Shown in pieces: positions 1 through 13,200 of a stretch of DNA of 64,000 nucleotides. The number at the start of each line of letters is the position of its first letter. Positions within the stretch are counted from its first letter, which is position 1. The stretch spans positions 3,543,699 through 3,607,698 of the forward strand of contig JACSVZ010000007.1 of the NCBI GenBank assembly GCA_014706295.1, in the 5' to 3' direction. This stretch comes from Lycocorax pyrrhopterus obiensis. Lineage: Eukaryota > Chordata > Aves > Passeriformes > Paradisaeidae. The position numbers and the translations under genes were made by a program. A model generated the notes under the pieces. The model saw nothing but the letters and a program-made list of their open reading frames with translations, was not told the DNA's origin and did no database searches.

Positions 1-1929
1 AATCTTGACATTAACAGTCTAAAGTCAGTAGCTAATTGAGACAGACATACTTTTGTGGGGGTGGATTTCACACACCTAATTCAGATGTCTGGTTTAGTCT
101 AGAGTAAGTTTAAACTAACCTAAGAGTTCTTGATATGTATGCCTCTGTATCCCAGCTAACTTGTTGCATGAATGCCTATGGGACAAGAGCTAATTCTTAA
201 ATAAAGTGACATCAGTATGTCATGTTCTATCCAGGAATTTGTAAATGGACTCTTACCTTTTTTTAAATAAATATTTACTTCTAAGTGCTCACCTGGTTGT
301 TTAATGATTAATAATTTTAAATAATGATTGTATCCCGGGGGAAAAAAGGGTTCTTAAAAGACCACTGTTGGCACTTGGACACTACAGTAAAGCAGTCAGA
401 TTTGTACTTGATCATCTGAATTTCTTCCTGCAAACATAACTTCTGCATAGATCCACTGCAGCTTTTAGGTGTTGATGGAATTATAATTAATTATAATTAA
501 TCAAAATTAAATCAAAATCCAAAAAGCAGTATTGTGGGTCTTACGAAATATTCGCCTTTGCTGGTGATTGTTTATGAAGAGGTAAGTATTAAATTAATTT
601 AGGAAAGGCCCACTCTTAACACCAGTCTTCTGTTTGGGTGCTATACTAGGTTGTAGAACATTTAACATAATTTCTTTTTTAGTTAATATGAATTAAATTT
701 AGTTTTGGTTTTATATTTTGTCTTAAAAGACCACTGGTTTTCTAGTTTTATACGCTAAAAATGAATGGAAAATAGTATAAGTTTCAACTTCTTTGACCTC
801 TGACTCATCTCTTCAGGAAGAAGTCTTAATTTAGATAATCAAATTAGGACCAGTATTTCATTTGTGATGTCTGAATCTTGGTTGGTAGAATAAAAAAATG
901 CAATTTCCGACTCACCTAAATGACTACTACACTGGCTTCTGAACAACTGACTGGATCATTCTGAACTTGATTTTCATCAAGCATTCTCTTTGTGTTGATG
1001 TAAATGATTACTTCATGGTAGTTTTTTGGGTCATATTGACACAAGTTGATATTTAGTTTCGCTGTCTGTAGTATACAGTACAGTGAAATAGCTGGATATT
1101 GTTGAATTCCTTGGTACAGGTAAGTCATATAATGTATTCTTAGGTATAGATGATAACATCTATCACTAATCTGAAATAACAGTTAAATGATGATGGGCAT
1201 TTCATTCTTTTCTGAAATTTCAATATTTTTCCACTAGCTTCATTATACATGCTACTTAAATAAAACATTCCACTTCAAATAATATTACTTACTCGTCATC
1301 TTTGAGACAACAGACTGTACCCTAAATAGACATTTTTTCGTGCAGACATTAAATATAAATAGCTGAGGTTATTTTTAGCTAAGATTTCATCCTGAAATGT
1401 ATTTCAATTGCAGATTTGAAAAATTGTGCCTCCAACATAAGCTTAGAAGAGTTGTAGTGCCATGCTGTGCCTTGTTCAGGACACGCTTCAGGGAAAGGCC
1501 ATCTAGTAGAAGTTGGGTATTAGCACCTCAGAAATTATATGAAAGCATTAAAATTCCTTATGCTTAAAACAATGTTTAAAATCCACACTTCTCATACCTA
1601 AATTCAAAGGCACGGTTTCTTAGGATAACTGAACTACTGTATGCCAGGTTGTGTAAATACCCTCCCTCATTTAGGGAAAGTAAGAGGCTTTTATTTGCCT
1701 TTAGGTTGGAGTTGCACAGCCATGACAGTATATCATTTGTTGCGTTTTCCCTTTAGAGGGTCTGTTTCTCTCCAGTCCTAGAATTTTAACCTCTGCTTGC
1801 CTGAAAAAAAACTTTCTGGTTTCCCAGAAAAATCTCTGGTTATATTTGGTTAAAATATTCTTGTATCTTTAAACATTTCATTTAATTTCATTTCATTAAA
1901 AATATGGACTTTTTACACAGGTATGCAGT
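1..1929. other. AT-rich single-copy DNA, no gene seen
   Basis: No open frame here resembles a known protein, and I see no repeat family other than a short A/T palindrome at 479-498. The open frames present are short and of low complexity, as expected by chance in AT-rich DNA. Confidence 0.6.
479..498. promoter_or_regulatory. 20-bp perfect A/T palindrome with TAAT cores
   Basis: The sequence AATTATAATTAATTATAATT is its own reverse complement and contains several TAAT/ATTA cores, the usual contact of homeodomain proteins. More TAAT-like sequence follows to about 520. A regulatory role is only inferred, because A/T palindromes also arise by chance in DNA of this composition. Confidence 0.25.
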
Positions 1930-2202
1930 GATAGGACAACGGGAAATGGTTTTAAACTAAAAGAGGAGAGATTTAAGTTAGATGTTAGAAAGGAATCCTT
2001 TACTCAGAAGCTGGTGAGGGTCTAGAACAGGTTGCCCAGAGGAGTTGTGGCTGTGCCATCCCTGGAGGTGTTCAAGGCCAGGTTGGATGGGGCTCTGAGC
2101 AACCTGGTCTAGTGGAAGGTGTACCTGTCCATGGCAGGGGGGTTGGGAATAGATGATCTTTGAGGTCCATTCCAACCCAAACCATTCTGTGATTCTGTGA
2201 CT
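1930..2202 (+). mobile_element. CR1 LINE, 3' end fragment
   Basis: This is the 3' untranslated end of a CR1 retrotransposon, the dominant avian LINE. Diagnostic blocks in order are GGTTTTAAACTAAAAGAGG, AACAGGTTGCCCAGAGGAG, CCATCCCTGGAGGTGTTCAA, a GGTTGGATGGGGCTCTGAGC block, and a tail made of the ATTCTGTG octamer repeated. CR1 copies are normally 5' truncated, and this one keeps only about 270 bp. No reverse transcriptase sequence remains. The open frame on the opposite strand (1978-2175) is a by-product of the element. Confidence 0.92.
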
Positions 2203-5200
2203 TAGTAAGTGACATTAAATTATGTGAAGGGTATTAGGAATTTATCTTGTTAGCAGAACACATGTCTACAGAGCACACCTTAAATTTTTCTAATGTGATA
2301 TATGTGACATGTTACTAAAACTAAACTGGTTTTTTGCCACAATCGAAAATTACATTTAAGAAGGAGATGGTAGGCGGTGGAAAATGTCTCACTGAAAACC
2401 AAGGCATGCTGTCAAGGTACAAGTTGTATATCATTTCTGAAAACTTCCGTTCAACCTAAGCAATGTACATTTTAATACAGCCAAATGCAAGATTATCTAT
2501 CAAGAAAGAAAAAAGATTGTAGACTGTGTTTACAGGGAATATGACAAGAATGTGGTCCTGTACACAATGGGAAGAATAGAAACATCCAATATATGGAATA
2601 ATGGTAGAGAACCTCAAGTGGTAGTCAGGGAGAGACAGTGGTGCTGCCGTACAATATGTGCATGCAGAGCATGTTGCTAAAGAGTGTATCTTTTCATGTT
2701 AGTACTTTAGAAGAGTGGAAAAATTTTTGAAAGGATGAAACCCAGCCATAAGACTATTTGTATGCATTGCAAACATACTTTCTATTGAATTTACTAGACA
2801 ATAGGATTTAATTAGTTAATCGAAGTGAATGTAAAAGTTGGTATGCTGTCAGAAGTACCTGCCTGGTAAAGAAATTTGCATAGAATAATTATTTGAAAAG
2901 TAGACACACTTATCCTGTGACTAAGCTGTTTATGATAAAAAGCCAGTACTTCTTGAAAACATAATTTAACAGTATAAGCACAGTTGTCTGCATTTGTAGG
3001 CTGCGAGGGCCTACTGACAATTATTACTCCCCTATTGCTTCCTAAAGAAAAAGAATCATTGTTTCATAATGCAAGTAATATAAGGAATTAATATCTCTTC
3101 AGTTTTGGTTTTTTTTAGCTTTCACAGTTGAGTATTTTATCAGTAGTCTTTTATAGTCACATCTGCCAAGATTACCACTTGACTTGAAAAAAATCCCAGT
3201 CTGAAACAGGGGTTTTTGTAAAGATGTATGGAGGTATTTGATAGATGGAAGTTGGAAGGAAAGGATTCCTAGTGGAGTACGAATGGGAAAATGCTGACTT
3301 CAATGAAGTGCTTCTTCCAGTAGCTAGTGTTGTATTCAGATGTTTTGCATTCTGCTTTCTAGAGTAGCATTTCTATGATTATTAATGATTCATATAATTG
3401 CTCTAAGATTACTTTTTGTACTGGAGAAGACATGGTATTAATTGGAGAGTTTATGCTCCTAAACAGTGTAACAGCACCGTGAGAAGAGCTATGCCCTCAG
3501 GAAAGGTGATGTGCAGGGGTGGGAGGATCACAGTAAGAAGTATTAGATGCAGATTGTTGGTGATTTGATTAATTTAAATTTTAAAATAACTTAATTGTTT
3601 TAAATAATCAGTCGTGACTCACTGTTTTGAGTATCACTGTGCAAAAGCACTGGTGAAAAATGAGACAAATTTGAATAAACAGAGAAGTAATGAACTCCTA
3701 AGTCAGTTTTTTGCTGCCCATCTTACTTAACATCTTTACTTCTAGAAAGAGTAAGGAAGGGGCTCAGACCTCGTTTTCTTGTGCCTCAAAACTTCTCAAG
3801 AAAGAGCCCTACAGTAGGTTTAGTACCATTTACACAAGGATTTTGAAGAGCATTCAGTGGCGTATGGGAATCAGTCTTTATATCCATACATTTATTTTTT
3901 CATAAAGCACTTGCTTAAAACTTATCTGTAAGTTAGAATAATATGAAATTAAATTTATGAGTCTTTCAGAAATATAATCAAATGCAGAGGCCTTTTTACA
4001 CTGGATTTATACTGCAATTAAAGCAGGATTTTGTGGATTAATTAAGACTTCATTGCTACAAGTGAATCTTGCAAATAATTTAAATGAATGTAGAACTTCT
4101 TCCCTTCCCTTTCACCCAGCCCCTGTAGAAGATAGAATAGAAAAATATATTTAATTTAAAAGAAATATGCAGTAAAGTTGAAAAGTTAAAAAAAAGTTAT
4201 TTATGGTGTTGATATCCAATTTTAATAAAATTTCATATATGCAGTATTCTACTACTTTTCTGTTCATTGCTTAATTTTGCCTGTTTGGGGATAAGCAATA
4301 GCAGTGCAAGAGCTCAGTGTCTGTACATGGATGTGGAGCATGGTTTCTGGTGCGTAATGAGAGGTAACAGTGGGAAGGTATATGTGCTTCTAAATATGAC
4401 CTGTGTGTTTTCCCCTCTGTCTCCTTTGGAGTTAGAATTGTGTTTACCTTTCTGGATCCTCTTTAAGCTTATTTCAGGTGAATGAGAGGGAAGGGCTTTT
4501 CTTGTTTTGGTAAACTGTAATACCTGTCCTTAGAAGTTTATTAAAATTAATGTTGTTTAATACTTTTCTACTTGACATATTTCACTGATGATATGCCATG
4601 TTTTTCAGTATTACTATTATATCACTAAATCAGGAAAAGGAGCAAATATTTGTTCATGGGAAATCAAAGCTAAAAAACCAGAGAAAGTCGTCAGTTGTCT
4701 AAATTTCTTACTGTACTGACATAGCTATATTTATAAAAACAAAAATTTTTTCATTGTATCTTGAACTTTAGGCAAATCATATTCTTCCTGTTGCCTAATT
4801 TGATTGGTTGTAATGGTGAAAAACAAGCTGGAAGGTTTTTTAAATTCATTTTTACGGTTGCAAGTTTAAACTTGACAGCTTGTTTAGAGATGTCTTTTTA
4901 AAGAAGAAAACTGGAGATACAGCTCCCTCTGTCTGTCCTGGGAGTACCTCTGCTCTGGAGTCTTTTGACAGCACCTGCAAATGATCATAAGGAAGAGCAT
5001 GTTTATTGTCAACATGAAGATGCAAGATAAAAACGTGGGGATAACTTGTTTTACAGGTCAGTAGTTGTTTTAAGTTATGCTAACTGGAAATTTAAAAGAA
5101 CAAAGGTCATGTTCTTATCTGAAAATACTTCAGTGAAGATACCTAATTCAAAAGACAGAAAAACAAACTTGTGCAGTTTCTCAAAATTTATAATTAGATT

Positions 5201-6061
5201 ATTATTAGAATAAAAACATATATGTATAAAAATTGTATCTATTCTTTAGTGCCCGTACAATTTTTGCAGACATAACAGTGGCAAATATACTTCATGTTTT
5301 TGACCATTCATTTTAAAAAATACGCCTAAACAGTGAAACATTAGGGAATATGACAGAAACTGGAATGAAAATAAATCACACTATATAAATCACATCTTAA
5401 AATTCATACATGCTGGAATACCTAAATAAAAACTTAGGTTTTATGTACTCCATTGTCATCTCTTCAGTTCCAGTCTGTGGATGTGATTCTGGCAAAGAAA
5501 ATGCAGTCTGTCTGTGTACTGAAGATGTACTAGAGCCCAGAATGCGTTTCTGCTAGACTTACAGTGTTATTAGAACTTCACATTAGCTGTAATTATACTA
5601 ATAATATTAACATAGCAACACAGCATTAACAAGGTTATACTGGAAGTAAGTGACTGTAAAAAAAAATCTTGAAGCCTTATGATAACTTGTACACTAAAAT
5701 GTGTGGAAGCTTAGTAACCACTTAGTCATCAACAATTCAGGATAGAAAAGCTTCTTTGTTATTTCAAACTGTATTTTAAGCTCATCCCTCCACATCTTTC
5801 TTGTAAATTGTATATATACTTTTTTTTAATCAAGTAGTTTCACATGGAAGAACATCTCTTGTAGACTTTGCTAAGAACTGAAATAAGAAGTATTGACAGT
5901 CTTGGCTGATAAGTATCTGAAAATTGAGATATCGTAAAAACTGTTTTGTAATATAGTGCAGAAGTTATATTCTCAAGAGTAATGGCACATGCATGCCAGT
6001 TAATGCATGCACAGTCTGTGAGCCTAATCCTGCAGCCTTTACTTGTGGGTCCAGCTTTGTT
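2203..6061. other. AT-rich single-copy DNA, no gene seen
   Basis: I recognise no exon, RNA gene or repeat family. Homopolymer A/T runs are frequent. The longest open frames (3711-3905, 4267-4485) have no domain-like features and no supporting splice signals. Confidence 0.55.
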
Positions 6062-6236
6062 ACGGAATGATAGAATTGTAAAGGTTGGAAAAGACCTTTC
6101 AGGTCATCGAGTTCAACCATTACCCCAGCACTGCCCAGTCCATCACTAAACCATGTCTCCCAGTGCCATGTGTCTTTAAATACCTCCAGGGATGGTGACT
6201 CAACCACTTCTTTGGGCAGCCTGTTCCAGTGCTTGA
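6062..6236 (-). mobile_element. CR1 LINE, 3' end fragment
   Basis: The minus-strand CR1 tail is visible as GAATGATAGAATTGTAAAGG, then the block GGAAAAGACCTTTCAGGTCA and a block ending CTTTGGGCAGCCTGTTCCAG. The GTAAAGGTTGG variant differs from the CR1 copies at 1.9 and 19.2 kb and suggests another CR1 subfamily. Only the extreme 3' end survives. The two overlapping minus-strand open frames here (5965-6410) are not genes. Confidence 0.88.
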
Positions 6237-7139
6237 CAATATATATGCCTTATTTCTAAGATGTCCCATTTTTTCATAGTGGTGATAGAAAGAAAAATTG
6301 GAATCTTGGTAGGCAAAGAGAACTGGCAGAGCAAAGGTTAAGGTCAGTAGGCTGACTGTAGGCCTCTTTGGAAGCAGAAAGGACTCGAAACTCTGCAAAA
6401 CAAGGTCCACTGAGTATGGGGCAGTCCAGGCTGGCTGCCAGCACTTGCGTGATAGTGACTAAATATGATAATGCTGAATTAAAACAGTTCTTGATGTGGA
6501 GGCAGGTTCACTGGTATATAGTATACTGCATTCCAGAATGGCTTAGTAATGGTGACAGCAGGTTTTAGAAAACTAAATTTAGGAAAATAATAATAAAAAA
6601 ATCCTTGGAATTGAAGCTCGTGTATTTCTTTTAACTGCCTCTCTTTGGGAGGCCAGGAGGACAACAGAAAAATTGAGAGGAAAGGGTATTTAGTCTCTGG
6701 TGTTGCTGCGCCTATTACAGATACAAGAAGTTTCCACTATTCTAAAAAACATGGGCTCGATACCTTAACAGCACATATCCTATAGTTATCACTGCTACTT
6801 GGGCTACTAAAAACTAACAGGTGATGTGAAATTATAAAATAGTAGATTAATTAAATGAGCTTGGCAAATGCCCTGCCATGCATTTGTACTGCACTTAATA
6901 GTATTCTAAAACAAAAGTAATTAAGGGATGACTAGGGAATTTGTCACACCAGCCTTTACACCAGGGCCCTGCCAATTTTTCATGTGTGCATCTTAAGTAA
7001 ACACAGCAGCGTTGGGCTGCAGCCCGCACACCTGGGCAGGAGCACTGCTGTAGCCAATAGCGTGATGACTGACATGGAGATTAAAATCTCAGCCTCCCCT
7101 TAAAGTGTTCCAGTATCTTACTTTTTAGAGCACTGACTT

Positions 7140-7470
7140 AATGCTTTATTAATAGATCTCTTGTTATTTGGAAAAGAACATATCACAAGCTGAGCGTAGG
7201 GGGTATTTTCTGTTGCTGTTTGAACTTGATAACTTTTGTTCCTCCAGGCAAGCTGACTATTGTTCTTTTAAAATTAAGTGAAACCAGCAGCAGCAGTCAA
7301 CATTTGTCTCTGAGACAAATAATAATTAATGAATTTAATTGCAGTGACCATTAGATCCAGTTATATACCAAAGGGAGCACAGGCCTCCATAAATACCACA
7401 TTTCCCAATAGTTCAGTAATTGAGCAGCATATTAAAAATACTCTTTCACAGTTTATACACTCCCATAGTT
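7140..7470. promoter_or_regulatory. Candidate conserved non-coding element
   Basis: This stretch is free of repeats and dense in short motifs used by developmental factors: AATAATTAATGAATTTAATT around 7320 (homeodomain TAAT cores) and a CAGCAGCAGCAG run near 7287, within balanced, non-low-complexity sequence. That texture is typical of conserved non-coding elements, but conservation cannot be seen from one genome. Confidence 0.2.
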
Positions 7471-7632
7471 ATAGTTGGAAAATATTTTACTTGACCTAGT
7501 CAAGTTTTCAGGATTCTGTTTCATTTGAGCATTCTTTGTATAGAAAAAAAATGTTACATAGTAGTTGGTTTTCCAGAGAAAAGGCAATTCAAGCCTTTTT
7601 TCAAATAGTCTTGAGCAAAGAAAACATTGCAC

Positions 7633-7652
7633 TTTTTTTTTTTTTTTTTTTT
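7633..7652. repeat. Poly-T tract (20 T)
   Basis: An uninterrupted run of 20 T. Nothing upstream or downstream identifies it as the tail of a retroelement, so it is best read as a simple repeat. Confidence 0.9.
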
Positions 7653-9599
7653 AGTTTTTAACTTTGATGAGGAAATAAAGATCTAATAATTTCTGCCACA
7701 GTTTCTCCTTTGAAGTAATTCATTATTTGTGTTAGGGAGATAGAATTAATATTGTCTACTAAACAGAACTACTGACTATCATGTTCCCTCTTACACAGGG
7801 TGCCGCCTGAACTGGCATTACTCCCAGTTGCTTCCTATAGCCTACAGAATAACAGGCATTCCTCAGCATGCATTCACAGTTTGTTCCTCTTAATTTGATA
7901 GTGAGGCTGTATAATAGCTGTGCTTAGCTTAGGTTTTCTTTTCTCTAAGCAAAATCCTCACTTGTAATTTTGCTTATTCTTGCAAATAAAAATTATGATA
8001 TGTTTCCGCGTTCAAGTCAGTGCATCAGATTCAGTGCTGACAACACTCATTACCTTTGTTATTAATGATGCTCCAAGTTTTCCCATGGGCATGAAAATAT
8101 CAATTTTCCTGAAACATTAAAGCTGAATTCCAGCCTTCATGGCAGCAGAGAAAACCATGCAAATTGAAGTCCCTTATCTTTCCCATAACTATGTATGATA
8201 GTCAAATATAATCTTTCAGTATTTCCCCTTTCCATTTTCCTTTTAAGTTTTACTTTTTCCTCTCCTTTCCACCCTCCACCCCCTCCTGTTCCCCTCAGGA
8301 TAGCCATGTCATTTTTGGAGCCTTGCTTCTGATTTTTAGAAATTCCAGTTCTTTCCCTCCTCCCTTGCCCTCTGTTTGCTGCCCCAGAAGGTGTGTACAA
8401 AGGTCTGAAGTGGAAGAAAAGAAGGTTGTTGCTGTGTCCTGCTTATGTGTAATTTATCAGCTAATCAGATCGTCTTCAACACAAATTTTTGCTCTCTGGA
8501 GCACAAAAGCCTCTCTTAAATGTGAACCTTTACAAATGCATCCTTAAAAGTATTTCTTACACTTTATATCCTAGTAAGGTGATGGATTGTTGAATTAAAC
8601 TACTGCATGAAAATATTTACAAACACAGCTTTGTAATCACAGTTTTTCCCAATGAGTAATTTCCTTAGTCTCGAAAGCCAGGTCAATACGTTTCCAGAGG
8701 AGATTCCTGAGCGATGGGAGGCACTTTGCCAGGCCGAGACTGACAGTGCTTTGGGGAGCTGGAGATTTGGGGTCCATAGTTTACTAGCTTCTCATCCTGT
8801 CCCTAAAGCAATCCTGCATGACAAAGCAGCAAAATGTTTGAATGTGGCTGGGTCTGGCTGTCAACTGCAGCCTGTAAGGGCTGTTCAGTGATATTAAGAG
8901 CTGCAGGATACCTCTAGCGGTACATGGTATAATTGGTGATTGTGCAATTTAAAGTTGCCTTGGGTAACGATAAAGATTGAGGGTTATTATTGGATAAGGA
9001 GAATCATTTCATCATTCTCAAAAAGAGTAATGCACATGACTTTTCTTGGGCAGGTTAAATTGGAGGGGTATATCTTCCACAATGGAGAGAAGTGTTTAAT
9101 TTGAAAGATAGTTCTTTGTGAATATCACTTCCAGTGATTAAAGTCCAGATATAATTCAAATTGCCTGAGTCATGCTTCCATTTTTCCCCAAATTACGCTA
9201 CACTGGTGGGCAGTTAGCAATTATATGGGATCTGTCTCTGTGTTAAATCCAGCAGCTTGAAATGCTCTAAGGCTTTAAAGAGTTGTTGGGAGAAAAGTTG
9301 AGAAATGTTAGAATGTGTGACTTGTACCTAGTTGGCTTTAATAATTATTATTAACTCTATTTGCATTCCCTGCAGCCACTGCTTCCTTTCCAAAATTCAA
9401 GGAGAAGGGAGTTGTAGCCCACTGCATGCCCTGACAGCTTTTTGTGGCAAAAAGGGGCAATGGCATAAAAATAATATTTTCCTTATCTCAGCAAAATGCA
9501 GAGGTAAAGTATAGGCAGGCCTGAAGAGTTTTGAGATGCCTGAATGTGATATGAAAATCTGTGATTTCAGTTAAAATAATGATCTTAAATACACACGAT

Positions 9600-10030
9600 C
9601 TGTAATTACTTGATGTGAATTTGTTTTAATAACTGATTTAGTAAAAACTGTGCTGATTAATGTTACTCCTGGAAATGAAAGCAATTTAGTTAAAGCAGAG
9701 CTATTAATCCTTGTTCAACAAAAATTTATTAGCTTGGCAGAGGCTGTGTTGCAGCTGGGGCAAAGAAACCATGTCTCTTGCACAACCTTTTTCCCAAACA
9801 GGCTAACGTGACTCTCTAGCAGCTTGGGTTTCTATCAGTGATATTCTACTTAAAAGCATGTCAGCTGACTTGTCAGTATGTCAAACTGTCATCAAACGCC
9901 AATTCATGTTTTATCTCCAACCGTTTTCTTTGCAATGTCTGCAATTATCTTTTTACGGCAATTATAGCAACTATAATTAATTACAGCTAATAATGTAATT
10001 AATTCTACTATAATTAATCCTATCTAGAAT
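9600..10030. promoter_or_regulatory. Candidate conserved non-coding element with TAAT cluster
   Basis: A repeat-free segment ending in a dense cluster of TAATTA/ATTAAT cores at 9968-10018, including CTATAATTAATTAC and GTAATTAATTC. Such clusters are used by homeodomain enhancers. The assignment is by texture only; composition bias is the alternative. Confidence 0.22.
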
Positions 10031-12819
10031 TATTTAAAGTAGTATGTGATGAGCAACAGAGGAGCACACCACATTAAAATAATTCAGAAAGAGGTTGACG
10101 AGTACGGTTTTGGCAAATACTATAGTTTGGGCTTTGTAGGTTGTTTTGGTCCAAGAAGGTTAAAGACTCTTAGAACCCTGTAGTCTTTCATGTGAAGGGC
10201 AACATAGCCCATCTCCAGCAGCATCTCAACAACTATTTTTCATCTCTTCTGAGTTTAGTCTACTGGAGTATTGGTCACCTGTGACAGATGTCTGTAAATA
10301 CAAACCCCTATTGATCTAGGGTTCATTTTATGCAGATATTAGCTGGCAAAGATGTTTAGTTCTCCTCTGTACTGAATGTAAAGCGTTTTTTCTATCTAGA
10401 CAGAGAAAATATGAAAGTTAAGGGGGTTTTGGAGCATTTCTGAATAGCAGAGGTTAATGGGCTGGGAGTGTGTGCTTTCCTTATTACCCTTGCTTCTTTC
10501 CTCTCATCTACACTCATCAATAAATAAATAAGTTAATTAAAAAGCTGTTTCTAAGGGACAAAGTACAGATCCTTAAGACATATCAAAGTCTCAGTAAAAA
10601 ATTTAACTGCTGGCCTGAAGAAATACACAGATTTATGGATGGATGAAAGCCCTCAGCTTTGCTGGTTTTTATTGTTACAATGAGCTGCACAAGTTGCAAC
10701 AATAAATGGAAGGTATATCTCTCTGCCGGAAGCTGTTAAACCAGTGGGCCCATGGCAAGGCCTATTATGCAAAAAACATAAGATGAAAATCCTATTTGCA
10801 AAAACATCCAAATTTTCATATATATACTTAATCATAATCCTAATATTTTGGAAACGTTCCGGATCATCAGGATGTGTAGGAAAAAATATTCAGAATCTAA
10901 TTAAATGCCCATAGGAGATTCTATCTGATGTTCAACCAACAGTTAATGAAATGTGTGTGTCTGCATGCAGAAATAAGCATATTATTTAACATTTTAACAA
11001 ATTATTTAATGCATTTTGCCGTGTTTTATTTTTATGACCTCTCTTTTCTGCATTGCAGGCTGCCTGTGTCTGTTTTGCTCACCCAGGCGTCCTCTCCTTC
11101 TCCTTGTCCATTACGACCTTTGCTGACCTAACCACTGGTGGCAATTCTATTCTGAGCTTTCTGCTACGGTCCAAGTTTCTGTGCCAGCAGGTGTATTGGT
11201 GATAAGTGCTCCTCTTGTGAGGTTGGTGTGGATTGTTTTCTGTGTTTGGAGGGTAGGTGGTCAGAGGCTAAATAATGCAGGAGGTGTGTTGTGCTTCCAG
11301 CTCAGCCGTGTCTGGCACTTGCTGCTTTCCAGGGCTCGCGGCTGGTGAGTGCTCTGCAAGGCAAGCCCAAGCGAGCAGCTGGCGTGGGGCACCAGCCCAC
11401 TCTGCGTCCTCAGCTGAAAAAGAAGGTGGGGAGCTTCCATCAGTGAAGGGTCACCTTTGTGTCCCTTGGGAACAAAGCAACATTCTACTAGAAGTAACCA
11501 GTTCTGCTTGCAAAATGCAACTCTGGTGAATGTTTTGTTCGTGGTTGTTCCTTATTTGGCTTATCTGCAGGGAATCGATCAAAAAACTTCATTGTGATCA
11601 ACATGGGTCTTTGAAAGGGACTTGTGAAAAAGTCCTCATCTCTATCTCTGCACAAATTAATAAATGAAGTTAAATACTGATATCTGTAAGAGTATTATTG
11701 TTATATTCAGTGGTGTTTACAGGCAGGGTGTGTAGGTGCTCATATTCAAGTACAGCCCAGCACTGCAGGTAGATTTAGTGTAGCTGGGTACAGTAATTCA
11801 CTCAATCCACAACAATGCATTTTGTGAAAAGTAAATTAGAAAAGGAAAAATGTTTATTTCTTAACAAGCTTCACTCATCTGAGAATTAAAGATTCACAAA
11901 ATCTTAATTGTTAAAAAATATTTTCAGAATTAGTGTTTTCATTGGTCCTTCACGTGATCATTCCGGATGTTTAAGACTATGCAATAAATTAAAAATAGCT
12001 GTGGCAAACAGTTGTGGAGAAGTCCTCACTGTTGTTTTCACAGGAGTCAACACATACTCATTAGTAGAAAAATTTAATTTTGCCTGCTTAGTTTTTTAAA
12101 AAAATAAATAAGCACTAGCAATCACAGAAAACAAAGAGTGGGTGATTGGTTCCTATTATTTTTCTTTTTAATATGAACATGAGCCCTACAGCTCTGTGAT
12201 TCAGTTTCATAATTTCCTCCCATTTAACCTAAGTGGCTGTTTTGGGAAAGATTCCTTTCCTTGAAGAATAGTTCATGTGTGGGTTTAATATGTTCTTGCA
12301 GAAATTTATTATTGTTTTCTTTTATAATCTTGGCGGAGTTTCAGTAATTATATCTTACTCTCTTTATTTAAACTTTTCCAGGTCTTAAAACTTAACAGTG
12401 TTATCACCTGTTTCAGCAGTCTACTTTCTTTAAACTTTCAGGTACTCTTTTTTAAATGGATTCAATTTGTATTTAAAAATAGAGTTGTGGTTCCTCTGCC
12501 TGTATAAACAAATTCTGGTCTTCCCATTAATAAGAATCCATCTGCTGTAGTTATTTCCAGTACACTGTAATGGGGCTCTTCCTCTTCTCACAGGGGAAGT
12601 ACAATTGTCAGATTGAGGAACAATCTGTAGAAAGGCAAGCCATTGCTGAAAGTGGTGCAGGTTATTCCACAGGGCTGAAGTTGTCTGAAATAGCAAATAG
12701 AGTATTTTTAAATTCCCTCACCTTCCAGTGTTTGTTAGGGGGATGAGGAAACTTCTGGTGCACTTTAGCTCCTTAACCTTTTAGTCATTTCTGATGAGGA
12801 AAAAGGGTAAATAGCATAA

Positions 12820-13200
12820 ATATGTAGTGATCATAAATATGGATAGACTTACACATTTATATAGCTATTTACAAATGGCATGCATATAGAGAACTGACTG
12901 GTAACAAAGCTGTTATTAATGTAGTTACAATATAGTTTCTGCTGCAAAATTGTCATGGCACCAGCATAGTCTCAAAATGGTACCATAGTTCTAACTCCAT
13001 CTTCATTAGCATGTTACTTTGTCTATAAAATAAAACATTCATCACATTTCTAATAAAATTCTGGTTTATGTGTGTATGAAATACCTTCTGTTGAGTAAAG
13101 TGTCAATTAAGAAATGAAGTGCAAACTCAAGTAACTTGTTTGCAATTATGCTAATTACCACTTTTAACGTCTTTATTGATGCTAAAGTCTTTAGATGCAA
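12820..13200. promoter_or_regulatory. Candidate regulatory stretch with octamer-like sites
   Basis: Two copies of the octamer-like word ATGCTAAT lie in opposite orientation, at 13005-13012 (as ATTAGCAT) and 13148-13155, in otherwise unique sequence. POU-family factors bind ATGCAAAT and close variants. Two 8-mers in 64 kb can occur by chance, so this is weak. Confidence 0.15.

Noticed and set aside
8905..8930. Weak CTCF-like match on the minus strand
   Set aside because: Only about 10 of 14 core positions match and the conserved GGC part is lost.
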